This document shows positions 31,710-43,526 of a stretch of DNA of 64,000 bases, piece by piece; the first letter of the stretch is position 1; every line of letters starts with the position of its first letter. A program made the translations under genes and the position numbers. Origin of the DNA: Silene conica (taxonomy: Eukaryota > Streptophyta > Magnoliopsida > Caryophyllales > Caryophyllaceae). Location of the stretch: positions 7,755,031 through 7,819,030 of the forward strand of contig CM055311.2 of NCBI GenBank assembly GCA_029255685.2. The letters are read 5' to 3'. Below the pieces are notes generated by a model that saw only the letters and a list, made by a program, of their open reading frames with translations, made no database searches and was not told the origin of the DNA.

Positions 31710-34700
31710 ATGGTAACCCGTTTGCTCTTGCATTGTAGAAGGATGGTGAGGCCGACAAACTCCGATAATGCTATCATGCAAGCTCTTTTGCAAGTCCTTC
31801 AGAATCAACAAAACCAGCAAGAACAACTCAATCGTCATGAGGCTACTCCTCCTAGGAATGATGCTAACCGTCAAGGTGGCTTTGCTTGGGTCGCAAGCCA
31901 ATTATTGAGGAACAACACCAAAGCTTATGGTGGAGAAGTCGACCCCATGGCTCTTACCGAGTGGTTTCGTGAGATGGAAAAGGGTTTCTCGATGTATGAT
32001 GTGCCGAACCATGAAAAAGTCAAGCTTGCCTCTCACTTCTTAGTCCGTGAGGCCGATAGATGGTGGGCGATGACAAGCCCAACGGTGACCCTTGACCCGA
32101 CTTTCGATTGGAACTGTTTCAAGGCAATGGTGGAAACTAGGTTCTACCCTAATGAGCTGAAGCAACAAAGGATGAAGGAATTCATGGACTTCCGGCAAGG
32201 AAAGCTATCGGTGCAAGCCTTCACCGACAAATTCAATGAACTTGCTCATTTTGCAACCAAGTTTGTCAAGGAGGAAGATGACAAGGTGTACTTCTACAAA
32301 AGCAAGCTTTCTCCGAAGATAGCAAGTATGGTGCGCCGCGACTCTACCTCTTTTGTGGCGGTCTACGATGATGCTATTTGGGCGGAGACTTCCATCAAGT
32401 CGATTGAAGATGAGATCAAGTCTTTCTCTACTCATACTTCTTCCCGTCCATCTTACCAAGGAAAAAGGCCCTATGTGCCTCCATCTTCTACTTCCCATTT
32501 CAACAAGCGGAGGTTTGTGCCTAACAACCAAGCCTCTCGTCCTCAATCCAGCAAGGCTACTCCTTCTCAGAGCCGTGTTTGTTTTCGATGCAATGCTCCA
32601 TGGCATCCGGGATTTGATTGTGAGGCTCAACCTCTCCTTTGCTACATTTGCAAGAGGCCAGGCCATTCTGCTAAGGATTGCCCCGAAAAGAAAGATCCTA
32701 CTCCTTTCAAGCCCAAGCCCAAGGGTACCATCTTTGTCATGAGCCGAGCCGAGGCCGAGGCTCACCCCGATATAATTGCCGGTATGTTTTCCGTACATAA
32801 TCTTGCTTGCCTTATTTTATTCGATACCGGTGCGTCTCTGTCATTTATATCAACCAAGTGTTCAGATAGACTCAACCTTAAGTCTACACCTTGTGGGGAG
32901 ACTTCTATTTCCTTACCATCTGGAGAAATCATCTCTTGTTCATCTTCATACATGGATGTTCCTATCATGATCGCTAATGTGGCTTTTCCCTCAAACCTTC
33001 TCCGTTTCCCACTTGAAGAGTTTGACATCATACTTGGCATGGATTGGCTTTCCCGCTATCATGCTAGGTTCGAATGCCGAGATCAAAAGTTGTGTCTAAA
33101 AAGTCCTTTTGGAATCCGTGTCTCATATAAGGGAACTCGTCCCCGTGAAGGAATTCGCCTTATCTCTTCTATGAAAGCCTCCAATCTAATAAGGAAAGGT
33201 TGTGAAACCTTCTTGTGTGTTATTTCTTCTACCGATGCTGCTCTACCAAAGCTTGATGCAGTGCCCGTTGTTCGTGACTTCGCCGATGTGTTCCCCGATG
33301 AGTTTCCCGGGATTCCTCCTGAGAGAGATGTAGAGTTCTCTATTGAGTTGGTGCCCGGAACCGCACCGATCGCAAAAGCTCCTTACCGCATGGCTCCTCC
33401 TGAACTTAAGGAATTGAAGAAGCAACTTGAGGAGATGATTGAGAAAGGGTTCATTCGTCCTAGTGCTTCACCTTGGGGTGCTCCGGTTTTGTTCGTGAAA
33501 AAGAAAGATGGTTCCATGAGACTTTGCATTGACTACCGAGAGTTGAATCGTGTTACCATAAAGAATAAGTACCCGTTGCCGAGGATTGAAGACTTGTTTG
33601 ATCAGCTTCGTGGTGCTTCTTGCTTCTCCAAGATTGATTTGAGATCGGGTTATCACCAGATCCCCGTTCGAGAGACCGATATAGCCAAGACTGCTTTTAG
33701 TACTCGTTATGGACATTACGAGTTTAAAGTTATGCCATTTGGTCTAACCAATGCCCCTGCCATCTTCATGGACCAGATGAACCGTACCTTTCGTGATTAC
33801 CTTGATAAGTGTGTGGTAGTGTTTATTGATGATATCTTGATATACTCTAAGACCGAAAAAGACCATGCCGAACATCTTCGCATTATCCTAGGGATTCTTC
33901 GTAGCCAGAAGTGGTATGCCAAGTTTTCTAAGTGTGAGTTTTGGTTGCCCAAAGTGTCTTTCCTTGGTCATGTAATTTCGAGTGAGGGTGTGATGGTGGA
34001 CCCATCGAAGATTGAGGCTGTCGTGGATTGGAAGAGTCCGAAAGATGTCGGTGAAATTCGTAGCTTTTTGGGTTTAGCTGGTTACTATCGTCGATTTTTT
34101 AAGGATTTCTCCAAGTTGGCTAGGCCTATGACTCAGCTTTTAAAAAAGGAAACCAAGTTTCTATGGTCCAAGAGTTGTGAGGAAGCATTCCAAGAATTGA
34201 AGACTAGGTTGACTACCGCGCCCGTATTAACCTTGCCCGAGGAAGGTGTTGACTTTGATGTTTTCTGCGATGCTTCACAGATGGGTTTAGGTTGTGTATT
34301 GATGCAAAACCGGAAAGTGGTGGCTTATGCCTCGAGACAGCTGAGAGTTCACGAAGTGAACTATCCGACCCATGATCTTGAGCTTGCTGCTGTTGTGCAT
34401 GCCTTGAAGATATGGAGACATTATCTTATTGGATCTCATTGTCGAATCTACACTGACCATAAGAGTTTGAGGTATATCTTTACCCAAAAGGACCTTAATA
34501 TGAGACAACGTCGTTGGTTAGAGTTGGTTAAGGATTACGACGTGGAGATGCTTTATCACGAAGGAAAGGCTAACGTTGTAGCCGATGCTCTTAGTAGGAA
34601 GACGACTCATTCCTTGAGCGTCGTTCGTGTTCTGTCCGATGAACTTTGTGTTGAGTTCCGGAAGTTAAACCTGGAGTTCGTTGAGAGAGGGTTCGACTAT

Positions 34701-36155
34701 TTGGGTGCTATGTCCGCTGAGCCTTTGCTTTACCGCGAGATTCGAGATAACTTGGACGAGGATGCGACATTTAAGAAGTTCCAAGCTAAGATAGCCAGTG
34801 GTGAAGCGAAAGATTTCGAGGTGGATGCTAGCGGTTACCTCAGATTCCGTGGCCGTTTGTATGTCCCTGATGTTTTCGCATTGAGAAAGAAGGTTCTAGA
34901 CGAAGCTCATTTGTCCCCATATTCTATTCATCCGGGAGGTGACAAGATGCATAATGACTTGAAGCTCCAGTTTTGGTGGCCTAGAATGAAGAGCGATGTT
35001 GTAGAGTACGTGGGAAAGTGTTTGACTTGTCAAAGGGTCAAGATTGAGCACAAGAGACCTGGTGGATTGTTGCAACCTTTGGAAATTCCGTTATGGAAAT
35101 GGGAATCAATATCTATGGACTTTGTAATGGCGTTACCGAAGACCGTTGGAGGCAAGGATGCCGTTTGGGTAATAGTTGATCGTCTGACTAAGTGTGCTAG
35201 ATTCATCCCGATTAAAGAAACATGGAACTTGGACAAGCTTGCAAAGGCTTACGTGGATGAGATTGTGAGATACCATGGTGTCCCCAAGGACATCGTTTCA
35301 GACCGTGATCCCCGTTTCTGTTCGAGGTTCTGGAAGGCCCTTCAGGAGGCTATGGGTAGTCGTTTGTTGATGACTACAGCGTTTCACGCCGCGACCGATG
35401 GTCAGACTGAGAGGACGATTCAGACCCTTGAGGATTTACTCCGTGCATGTGCGTTAGACTTTCAAGCTAGTTGGGAGAAATGCTTACCTTTGGTTGAGTT
35501 TTCGTACAACAATAGTTACCATGCTTCGATCAAGATGGCTCCCTATGAAGCTCTTTACGGTAGGAAGTGTCGTAGCCCGATTTGTTGGGATCAATCGAGT
35601 GATGTTCGTAGTTTAGGACCCGAGCAGTTAACCGAGACCGTTGATCATGTCCAGTTAATTCGTGGAAGGATGAAAGCCGCCCAAGATCGTCAGAAATCCT
35701 ATGCCGACATCCGTCGTCGACCGTTGGAGTTCGATGTGGGTGATCGTGTTTTCCTTAAGGTTTCACCAATGAAAGGAATTAAGCGATTTGGGGTCAAAGG
35801 AAAATTAAGCCCTAAGTACATTGGACCATACGAGATAATGAAAAGAGTTGGTGATGTCGCTTACCGCTTGGACTTGCCACCTAATTTGGGCAAGGTTCAT
35901 AATGTTTTTCATGTTTCTCAACTTCGAAAGTATGTGAGCGATCCGAGCCATATTCTTCATTACGAGATTCCCGATCTAGAGCCGAATCTCGCCTTTGAAG
36001 AGCGGCCTTTGAGAATTTTGGATCGTAAAGATAAAAAGTTAAGAAGCAAGGTAGTGCCTTTGGTGAAAGTGCTTTGGAGATGCGGTGAAGTGGAGGAAGA
36101 GACGTGGGAGACAGAAGCTTCCATGCAAGTCAAGTATCCGTATTTGTTCATCTAG
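31710..36155 (+). CDS. gag-pol: Gag-Pol polyprotein of the Tekay/Del chromovirus
   Basis: One open frame of about 1480 codons. The first in-frame ATG is at 31710; another at 31743 (MVRPTNSDN) is an equally good start. In order: gag/capsid (about residues 60-250), two zinc knuckles ([28 protein letters not shown], about 290-325), aspartic protease ([12 protein letters not shown], about 372), reverse transcriptase with [10 protein letters not shown] and FIDDILIYS (about 540-780), RNase H starting [11 protein letters not shown] (about 850), and integrase with an HHCC finger and a DDE core ([20 protein letters not shown], about 1070-1300). A chromodomain-like tail is at about 1435-1481 ([17 protein letters not shown]). 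The tail is thought to guide chromoviruses to chromatin. Ordinary codon use and no interruptions fit recent activity. Confidence 0.95.
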   Translation: MVTRLLLHCRRMVRPTNSDNAIMQALLQVLQNQQNQQEQLNRHEATPPRNDANRQGGFAWVASQLLRNNTKAYGGEVDPMALTEWFREMEKGFSMYDVPNHEKVKLASHFLVREADRWWAMTSPTVTLDPTFDWNCFKAMVETRFYPNELKQQRMKEFMDFRQGKLSVQAFTDKFNELAHFATKFVKEEDDKVYFYKSKLSPKIASMVRRDSTSFVAVYDDAIWAETSIKSIEDEIKSFSTHTSSRPSYQGKRPYVPPSSTSHFNKRRFVPNNQASRPQSSKATPSQSRVCFRCNAPWHPGFDCEAQPLLCYICKRPGHSAKDCPEKKDPTPFKPKPKGTIFVMSRAEAEAHPDIIAGMFSVHNLACLILFDTGASLSFISTKCSDRLNLKSTPCGETSISLPSGEIISCSSSYMDVPIMIANVAFPSNLLRFPLEEFDIILGMDWLSRYHARFECRDQKLCLKSPFGIRVSYKGTRPREGIRLISSMKASNLIRKGCETFLCVISSTDAALPKLDAVPVVRDFADVFPDEFPGIPPERDVEFSIELVPGTAPIAKAPYRMAPPELKELKKQLEEMIEKGFIRPSASPWGAPVLFVKKKDGSMRLCIDYRELNRVTIKNKYPLPRIEDLFDQLRGASCFSKIDLRSGYHQIPVRETDIAKTAFSTRYGHYEFKVMPFGLTNAPAIFMDQMNRTFRDYLDKCVVVFIDDILIYSKTEKDHAEHLRIILGILRSQKWYAKFSKCEFWLPKVSFLGHVISSEGVMVDPSKIEAVVDWKSPKDVGEIRSFLGLAGYYRRFFKDFSKLARPMTQLLKKETKFLWSKSCEEAFQELKTRLTTAPVLTLPEEGVDFDVFCDASQMGLGCVLMQNRKVVAYASRQLRVHEVNYPTHDLELAAVVHALKIWRHYLIGSHCRIYTDHKSLRYIFTQKDLNMRQRRWLELVKDYDVEMLYHEGKANVVADALSRKTTHSLSVVRVLSDELCVEFRKLNLEFVERGFDYLGAMSAEPLLYREIRDNLDEDATFKKFQAKIASGEAKDFEVDASGYLRFRGRLYVPDVFALRKKVLDEAHLSPYSIHPGGDKMHNDLKLQFWWPRMKSDVVEYVGKCLTCQRVKIEHKRPGGLLQPLEIPLWKWESISMDFVMALPKTVGGKDAVWVIVDRLTKCARFIPIKETWNLDKLAKAYVDEIVRYHGVPKDIVSDRDPRFCSRFWKALQEAMGSRLLMTTAFHAATDGQTERTIQTLEDLLRACALDFQASWEKCLPLVEFSYNNSYHASIKMAPYEALYGRKCRSPICWDQSSDVRSLGPEQLTETVDHVQLIRGRMKAAQDRQKSYADIRRRPLEFDVGDRVFLKVSPMKGIKRFGVKGKLSPKYIGPYEIMKRVGDVAYRLDLPPNLGKVHNVFHVSQLRKYVSDPSHILHYEIPDLEPNLAFEERPLRILDRKDKKLRSKVVPLVKVLWRCGEVEEETWETEASMQVKYPYLFI

Positions 36156-36198
36156 GTAAAAACCCTTTCTTCTTCAAGTTTCGAGGACGAAACTTTTT

Positions 36199-36213
36199 AA
36201 AAGGAGGGAAGAT
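36199..36213 (+). promoter_or_regulatory. Polypurine tract of the Tekay element
   Basis: AAAAGGAGGGAAGAT directly precedes the 3' LTR and would prime plus-strand DNA synthesis. Confidence 0.9.
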
Positions 36214-39070
36214 TGTAACACCCCGATAAATTCTATGTTATCTTATATTATTAAAATCCTATTTTAATAATAAGTATGATCCTATAAATAATATTCCAAT
36301 CTATATTTTATCGTTTTTGACAACGATATTTAAAAATGCCCGTCTTGAACCTATACTCCTTAAACTACGAACAACTACTCTGTCGTTGTTACTAATTTTG
36401 AGATATTTTAAAGGCATATTTAGCTCTTGCTTATAAAATAAAAGTTTTAGCTCGTTTTCTTAGCTTTCCAACGCCACCGAAGCCACGTTAATCGGAGTTC
36501 TGTGGAGGAAATTATGTCGAAAATACGAAAGGCTGTCACGGACCATCCTCTAACGAGACCCATGCTCGTTGCTTACTCTATACTCTTTTCCACATGTCCT
36601 TTGGGACACATGGCTGAGTACTAAGCCTTGCCTTGATGCCCAAGGTCATCCTCTACCTTCCTTCTTCTTCAAATCATTCATTTTTTCAGAAAAAACTCAC
36701 AAAAACACAAAGAAAAACAAGAGGACACCATTGTTGTGCACCTCAACCGTAAAACGGTCACAAAATCTTCGTTTCTTATCCGTTTTCGACGATTCTCGCG
36801 CCATTTTTCTCCTCTTGTCGTTTCCCTACTGTCTAAATAAGAAGTTTTCATCTCCTCCTCTTCCTTATTAATTTCGAAATCCAAAGCTTTGACCCAAGCT
36901 AGTTACTTCCGTTTTTAACATCTCCTTTTGTTTGTAGGATTCGAGTCAAGTGGTCCGGAGGGCGATACATACGAGATTGACGAGAGTTTAGACTAAAAGG
37001 TAACGGTGATGGGTTACTCGACTTTATCGTCTTTGTTTGCATGACTATATGCTAGTAATGTTTAGTATACTAGGATTGTTTTTGATTAAGTAGTGGCATG
37101 ATTAGGTTAATAAATCATATGTTTGGATGAATTTCATCATGCATGCTTGTGTTGGATGAGTTTTTAATTATGGAAATTCATTAAGGATTGTATGGTTAAA
37201 TGAGTTTATGATCATTGAGGATGATTAGTTTGATAGTCTTTCAAGTTCATAGTGTTATGCTTACAATGGTTAATTCATGATGTTTCAGCACCTTGACAAA
37301 TCTGTCCATTGTCTTGTACAATTTATTTCGACATCTTAGAGTATCCTTCTTTGAAAATGTTGAAAAGAGACCCCTGTTTATTTTGAGTTAAGAGTCTACC
37401 TCTGAATTTTCGTAATTGTCTTGCATGTCGTTTGTTCACAATAAATTATTTACGAACAGTGCGCTGAAATACTCGCAGAACGGACAGTAGCTCAAAGATT
37501 GTTTTGAAAACCATTTTTAAACTTTGAAATGATTCTGGTCCTTTTCAATAATTAAACTTTGAAGATTTTAGATGATGTTAGGAGTTTGCTTTGCCCCAAA
37601 ATGATTTGTTAAACCCGTTTTATGAAGCAATACATTTTGTGTGACGGTTTCTGACACACTGTAAAGATCCGTCAATAACCCCCTGTTAAGTTCATCTTTT
37701 GGAAATGTTTATTTGACAAATATTGTAAATAAAAGTCTTATTAAACCGACCCAATTGGCCTTGTATCATTTCGATTTTATTTGAATTAATTATAAATTTT
37801 ACGGCAGAGGACAGCTGTAATGTCAAAATACGTTTAGAACTTTTAATTCATTATTCAATCCCGTGTGTTCTCTTTTGGCATGGAACGAATATAAGTGTTG
37901 TGTTATTCATCTTTTATTGGCTCATGTATGTTTGAATGAGTGGGTTAGCGGTTGTGTTATCCTAAGTTTGTGTAGGTGACGGTTATGTCATCCTAAAATT
38001 GTGTTGGCGACGGATATGTTGCCTTGACATGTGAATAGATAGCGGTGATACGATTTGTGTATCACTGTATTGAACTAACGCCACCCATGCAATGGGAATT
38101 TATCTATGTTCGGGATTGGTCGGAGGCAGTGGTTATACGCTCCGGTCCCCGTGTGTCGTTCGGTGTAAGGCATTACATCGAGAGATCTGGCCAGGTCTTA
38201 GGCATATAGGCAGTGGTTATACGCTATACATAGTATTCGGAGGCAGTGGTTATACGCTCCGTAGCTGGAGGCAGTGGTTATACGCTCCAGTAGCCAGAGG
38301 CAGTGGTTATACGCTCTGGTACGTCAGAGGCAGTGGTTATACGCTCTGACGGCGTTCATTCTATTCATGTATTCGGAGGCAGTGGTTATACGCTCCGTAA
38401 CTGGAGGCAGTGGTTATACGCTCCAGTAGCCAGAGGCAGTGGTTATACGCTCTGGTATGTCAGAGGCAGTGGTTATACGCTCTGACTATGTGTATTCTTT
38501 GCTTGGATGTTTCCTTGATTTTGATACTATCTTATATGTTGGCTTTAATTCTTTTACACATGCTGACCCATGCTGTTTTCACATGTTTTTAACTTATCGC
38601 CCACGCATTGATCATGTTGTTCATGTTTGGTAATATATATGATTGTTTATAAATTTATATACATGTTCATATGTATAAGATGTTTTATATTACCGTTTAC
38701 ATGATTTCTGACGTAAAGTGGCTGGGAGAACCCTGAGTTACTCCCCACTGACTGTGGCGTTCATGTTTCATGAATGTAGGTTGGTGCTGTTTGGGGAAGA
38801 CGTGTGGCTAGCGAGCACTTACCCTTGGACTTTAGTTTCACTTCGTTTCTCTAGACTACCTTACGTTATGTTTTTATTCGTGGGATTTATTTTCCCCGTA
38901 CACACTTTACTATGTTTGTATAACTAGTATGGTCTCTTTTATTTCTGCACTTTTATTTTAGTTTGAACCTTCGCATGTTAGTTATTTAATTCTGCAAGAA
39001 AAGTTTTAAAAACCTCGTATTTTTCGTATCCTTTTATGTTTATTTTTCCGCTAAATCGCGGGGGTTCACA
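36214..39070 (+). repeat. 3' LTR of the Tekay element
   Basis: 2857 bp, the same length as the 5' LTR and about 99.4% identical by hand count. It ends TTCACA before the CCCTA duplication. Confidence 0.95.
37937..38487 (+). repeat. Stem-loop array in the 3' LTR
   Basis: The counterpart of 30433-30983, offset by 7504 bp: four degenerate hairpins, then ten GGCAGTGGTTATACGC units. One inter-LTR difference falls in a stem of the third main unit and keeps the base pair. Confidence 0.9.
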
Positions 39071-39413
39071 CCCTACCTTAAGGAAAATACAACGAATGAA
39101 CAACACTAGATTTGCTCTTCTACGAAATCTCCACCTATAACATCATACCATACATATCCCAAACTGACCAAAGGCTACTCTTAACCCTAAGATTCAAAAT
39201 GACCGAAATCAAGAAAGACTTACTTGCAAATAACAATTGATGCACGAACGACGACGATTGACACGACAAATTCCTTACGAGATATAAAATAGGGTGATTA
39301 TGGTTTGAATAATGAGAGAAAAATGACTTTTAAGATGTTTGACGGAAATAAAAAGTAATTAAGAATAATCCTGAAATCTCTAATTAATATCTCGCGGAAC
39401 CGTAAACAAAACA

Positions 39414-39473
39414 AGTACTCGAACGAGTACCTCATATACTCGACCGAGTATAACATGTACTCAACCGAGTACA
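39414..39473. repeat. TACTCG-NN-CGAGTA palindromes in old LTR copy A
   Basis: Three units, GTACTCGAACGAGTAC, ATACTCGACCGAGTAT and GTACTCAACCGAGTAC, spaced about 20 bp apart near the minus-strand 5' end of the LTR. Confidence 0.85.
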
Positions 39474-39506
39474 TTTTGGGCAGAACCTGACAGACGATAC
39501 CAAACA

Positions 39507-40739
39507 TGTAACACTCCCAAACCCAAGACCTTTACTAAGGACCTTTAACCTATGAGAGTGTTACCATCTCGGGTTCTCGAGACAGAATATCAAAGTGAAA
39601 TACTGAAACTTTAAGTAAAATGATAATAAAGTGTTTATAACTGAAATCTATAACCAAAAACCAACTAAATGAAGTAAACAATGTCAGTGGAAACTAAAGA
39701 CAAGCTACTCTATGTGGCGACTCGATCTCCATCCCCAACCTCAATCATAACATCAAACACGAGGTACCTGCTGAGAATCTACTCACTATTTCCAATAGAT
39801 CATCACAAAACACATAATACAACACACATCAATTACTGCATATCATAGCTCAACATGAACAACGTCATACATAAATATCACAATCTCAATCAATCATCAT
39901 GTATCCAACAACACATCGCAACATGTAGCCCTGCCAGATTTCCGTCGCAATAGGTAATCTTGGTGGGGATCACAACCTTACCACCTTGCCCCGCTCATTG
40001 CAACAAGCGGTACCTAGATCCTTAGTTTGCACATCCCCCTCGCAACGGGAGCCACGAGTGGTGCTGATGACCATGGGGTTGGAATTCATCTCTGACAATG
40101 GTCTCAATCATCCAATTACAAACTCATGCCAATCATATAACTCAATATTGATACAACATAGCGTCACATAAATGAGATTGCAAAACTGAGTAGGGAAACC
40201 CTACCTCAAGACAATAGAAAGATCAATCAATCTATTTGCGTTCCTCTAAGAATCCTCCTCTTATATCAACATAAAACTCCCATTACTGACTGTCTATGGC
40301 ACTACAAAACCTAACATATCATTTGATTGATTTAAAGGACAACACTTACTTGAACGATGAAATACACACAAACTAGATGATAGACGCACGCTAAATCCTT
40401 TGCGAGATGCTGATTTAGAGATGATTGGGGCTTATGCTTTGTGGGGAGAAACTATTTGTGAAAGTTTTTGCGAATTGATGAAATGATTTTTTAATCCCGT
40501 TTGCTTCTAATTACGTTCCACGGAACCGAAAATAAACCGAGGTACTCGACTGAGTACGTCGTACTCCACCGAGTACATTCTGACAGACTCTGAACTATGG
40601 ATCCAACTAATGTGTACTCGACCGAGTACCTCGACACATAAAACGGAGAGGTTTTACAAAACCTGAGTACTCGATTGAGTAGCCCCTATTCGACCGAGTA
40701 CCTCAACTAAAGAACGAGAGGAGCATTATAGTCTCCCCT
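39507..40739 (-). mobile_element. Old LTR copy B, sister of copy A
   Basis: It begins TGTAACACTCCCAAACC on the plus strand, directly abutting copy A, and follows the same order of sequence blocks (GAGAGTGTTACCATCTC, the GACTCGATCTC region, ACTGAGTAGGGAAACCCTACC, then palindromes). It is well diverged from A. On the minus strand a purine stretch AAGGGGAGAC lies at its start (40731-40740), possibly a polypurine tract. Tandem solo LTRs or a collapsed element are both possible. Confidence 0.55.
40541..40712. repeat. TACTCG-NN-CGAGTA palindromes in old LTR copy B
   Basis: Five units, including GTACTCGACTGAGTAC, GTACTCCACCGAGTAC, GTACTCGACCGAGTAC and GAGTACTCGATTGAGTAG, in the part of the LTR that would be U3 in minus orientation. 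Confidence 0.85.
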
Positions 40740-42270
40740 TGATGCATGGGTTTTGTCGTCATTCCCACAATCAATTTTTTTTTTTGTAAAAACCCAATTT
40801 AAGTAGTATAAATTGGGGTCGAACCACAAGGATGGTGTGGAGGTATATGTAGTTTGATTAAGCCCAAGTCTAGTTGAAATTAGGGAAGTTTGATTATGAT
40901 TTAAACTAAAGAAAACAATGAACGAGATGATATAATTGATATTAAAAGGCTAGAGTTTCGGGTTCACTAGAGTGGAATGATAATGGGGTAGCATGAAAAT
41001 CGACTAGTTGTTCAAATGTAAGGTCTTGGCGAGTCTAGTCTTTTGTGTCGAGTTGAAGCCTAAGTTAAGTCTATCCTAACTTTCGCCCGGCCTCAATAGT
41101 CTCAACAAACAAAGAAGTGTACACAACTCAAACAAGCCTTTAACTTTCGTCAAAGACAAGTAAAACATGAATAAAGAACCCAATTTTTGTTGCGGCAATT
41201 CCTCAAACACTAAGCATGCAAAACTTTGAAAGATGATTCCTTTAAAAAACTAAGTCAATAATCAAGCATAAGAAATCATTAGTATCCCACAAAAGATTCC
41301 CCTAACCCTAGATATGATTATTCTACTCACACATAATGGAACAGAACATGTAAACAAATGAGTAAAGAGTGATAAACATGATGAACAATTTGTAAATGAC
41401 AACAAACAACGCAAAGTGAGATTGGAAATGTAAACAAATGAACTAAAAAAAAAGAATAACGATGAAAATTATACCAACTTAAAGGAAGGATTGGAACTTG
41501 GGTTACACCAAAATTGTCTTTCAACATCTCTTGTTATAATAACCCTCTTCCAAATGTAAGCTAATGAGAATAAACTAGACTAAACTAAGGAAAGATTAAA
41601 ACTTGTGAAGAAAAGATTAACTATAACTTGAAGTAATTAATTAGGGTTTACAAGTGAGAGAACTCAAATTTGAAAATAAAAACTAAGGAAGATGATGAAT
41701 AATGTCTAGTGGTGAGTCTAATCTCATCTATCATCTTGTATCCTTTTTATATGTCATTTACAATAAGGCAAAAATTAGAAGAAAAGAAACAAAAATTATG
41801 TCCAATGCAGAGAAAAACGCAGGCTGCGCTGGGTAACATAGGCCTGCGTCTCATGCCGCCGGCTGCGTTTTCCATTAGATGCGTTATTTCTTCTTTTTTC
41901 AGCTAAGTAAGGGGTGGTATCCAGAGAACAACGCAGGTCGCGTTGGGGAACGCAGGCCTACGCCCTACAACGCAGGCTGCAGGCATAGACGTTGGCTACA
42001 TTTTTCACTGGCTCGTTATTTCTTTGTAATTTGACTAAGTATGGGGTGCGCGTTCAGCACATTCTCCTATTTTCTTCCCTTTGAACTTCAAAACCTCCTC
42101 AAATGCTCTCGTTTCTTCAATCCCGCCTTGAATCCTACATTATGAAGGACAAATACGTAGAATAGGGAGATTAGGAAGATAATGCAAGCAACGACATGTA
42201 AAACGGTGCCGAAATAAGATTAATAGCATGGGAAAAAGAGAGGAAAACACGACAAAATAAATGCTTATCA
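40740..42270 (-). repeat. LTR of a Ty3 Tat/Athila-like element
   Basis: On the minus strand it runs from TGATAAGCATTTATTTTGTC to ACCCATGCATCA (1531 bp). A purine tract AATTGTGGGGAATTA precedes it (42271-42285), so it is a 3' LTR with internal sequence to its right. It carries a CCTTGTGGTTCGACCCC box (40815-40831) near its 3' end and GC-rich ACGCAGGC dyads (41816-41984). Confidence 0.65.
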
Positions 42271-43076
42271 TAATTCCCCACAATTAAGTCTTACACGTCC
42301 TCGAGTAAGTAACCAAAATTTATACCCTTATTAAAAATAAAACTATCTAAGCTAATTAAATCTGAATCTGGTTTAGCTACACCCGTAGCCCTTTCAATTC
42401 TCAATTTGACACGCATGAGGTAAAGTGCCTTATTGCAAGCGAGTGAGGTCTTGCTACAAACCTTTTGACACATCCAAGCAATAAAGCGCATAAAAACATG
42501 TAAGATGCATCACAAAAAGTCAAAACCGCCTCCCTCATCAAAACGATCGTTTTGGTTTGAAAAAAAATAAAAGGTTTAGGCCGAGAGATACCGTCTCAAA
42601 GTTCCAACAAGGTGCTTATTCCCTAACAATGGCCCAAACAACCAAAAATGTGTCAAATGCTCGAGATATGCATTCAAGGGCGGGGTGATGAGGAAACGGA
42701 GCAAGTCACTTGAGGTTTACAAAACCAAACCAAGATTCGACCAAGGGACCCATGGCTAAGAAAACCTAGGCCACCAACATCCTCACGGTTTTCGCTCGTC
42801 TCTCGTTAGAATTTCGAGTGTTATTGTGCAAAAAGAAGACAACACACTCTTCTACGATGATTCATCAACCGTGCCCATAGTCTAGTGTGTCGTCTAGTAT
42901 GTAAAACCTTCCTATGTCCGAATGAAATGCAAAACATAAAACAATGCACACAAATATGAAACGAGGGTTGCAATGGGTCTTGAGAGTAGGACGAAACGGG
43001 GTTGGTGCAAGCACCAATTTGGTACGTGAGGCTCAATATCAAGTATGATCGCTACCTTCATCTAACTCATTATTTG
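42271..43076 (-). mobile_element. Internal 3' remnant of the Tat/Athila-like element
   Basis: Non-coding sequence upstream (minus strand) of the LTR, with CTCGAGGACGTGTAAGAC close to the purine tract, as is typical before the 3' LTR of such elements. No pol domain is left. The element is broken and incomplete in the window. Confidence 0.45.
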
Positions 43077-43526
43077 ATAGGTTCGGTCGCACACCTATGC
43101 AAAAATATCCTAAGGTACAACAAATTAATGTAGTATATAGGGTTCGAAATCCACAGAAAAACGGGAATTACGTTTTTGAAATGCTATGAATAATTTCTAT
43201 CATGGATCGATAACGAGTATGGTTTGATTGTTCATTTGGTTGCAACAATAATGATAAAAGAGTATAGGGGAGTCGGATCACACATGCAAATATAAAAACT
43301 TATAAATAGATTAACTCGGAAACTAGTAAATTATGTTTAATTCTTATAGGCTTGTTAAGATACCAACCTTACGATAATGGTACCGACCTTAGACCGGATC
43401 CTAGAGACACTCACGCTATAACCAGGACGTCCTACTACACATGTTTAGTCTATTAAATTCCGCGCCTCTCGACATATGGAACGAATTTACATATTTAATC
43501 TAGGTTTATGTACTTAAATCAAAGAT
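43077..43526 (-). mobile_element. Fragment of another minus-strand LTR
   Basis: On the minus strand it ends GTGCGACCGAACCTATCA and has a GGATTTCGAACCC word at about the position of the GGTTCGACCC box of related LTRs. It is cut by the chromovirus inserted at 43527. Family assignment is weak. Confidence 0.35.

Larger units (their letters stand above)
28710..39070 (+). mobile_element. Ty3 chromovirus, Tekay/Del clade, whole-looking and young
   Basis: 10,361 bp with two 2857-bp LTRs of equal length (TG...CA), perfect CCCTA target duplications (28705-28709 and 39071-39075), primer-binding site, polypurine tract and one uninterrupted gag-pol frame. The LTRs differ at about 18 positions (0.6%), which suggests about 0.25 million years at an assumed 1.3e-8 per site per year. 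The clade is inferred from the large LTRs and the C-terminal chromodomain-like tail. It inserted into the old LTR at 20345-39506. No break was noticed. Confidence 0.9.
20345..39506 (-). mobile_element. Old LTR (copy A) of a Ty3-type element, interrupted by three later insertions
   Basis: LTR sequence is present at 20345-20762, 22003-22055, 28521-28709 and 39071-39506; its order is confirmed by the sister copy at 39507-40739. The plus strand begins TGTAACACTC, so read on the minus strand it ends GAGTGTTACA, like the Tekay-type LTR at 43527. Leader-like sequence with a CAAGTAAGT donor is also readable on the minus strand, which favours minus orientation. About 1.1 kb of LTR remains. Its right end holds TACTCG-NN-CGAGTA palindromes. 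The autonomous interior is not in the window. Confidence 0.6.

Noticed and set aside
40815-40831. tRNA gene suggested by GGTTCGACCCC
   Set aside because: No acceptor stem, anticodon arm or A box surrounds it; only the B-box-like word is present.
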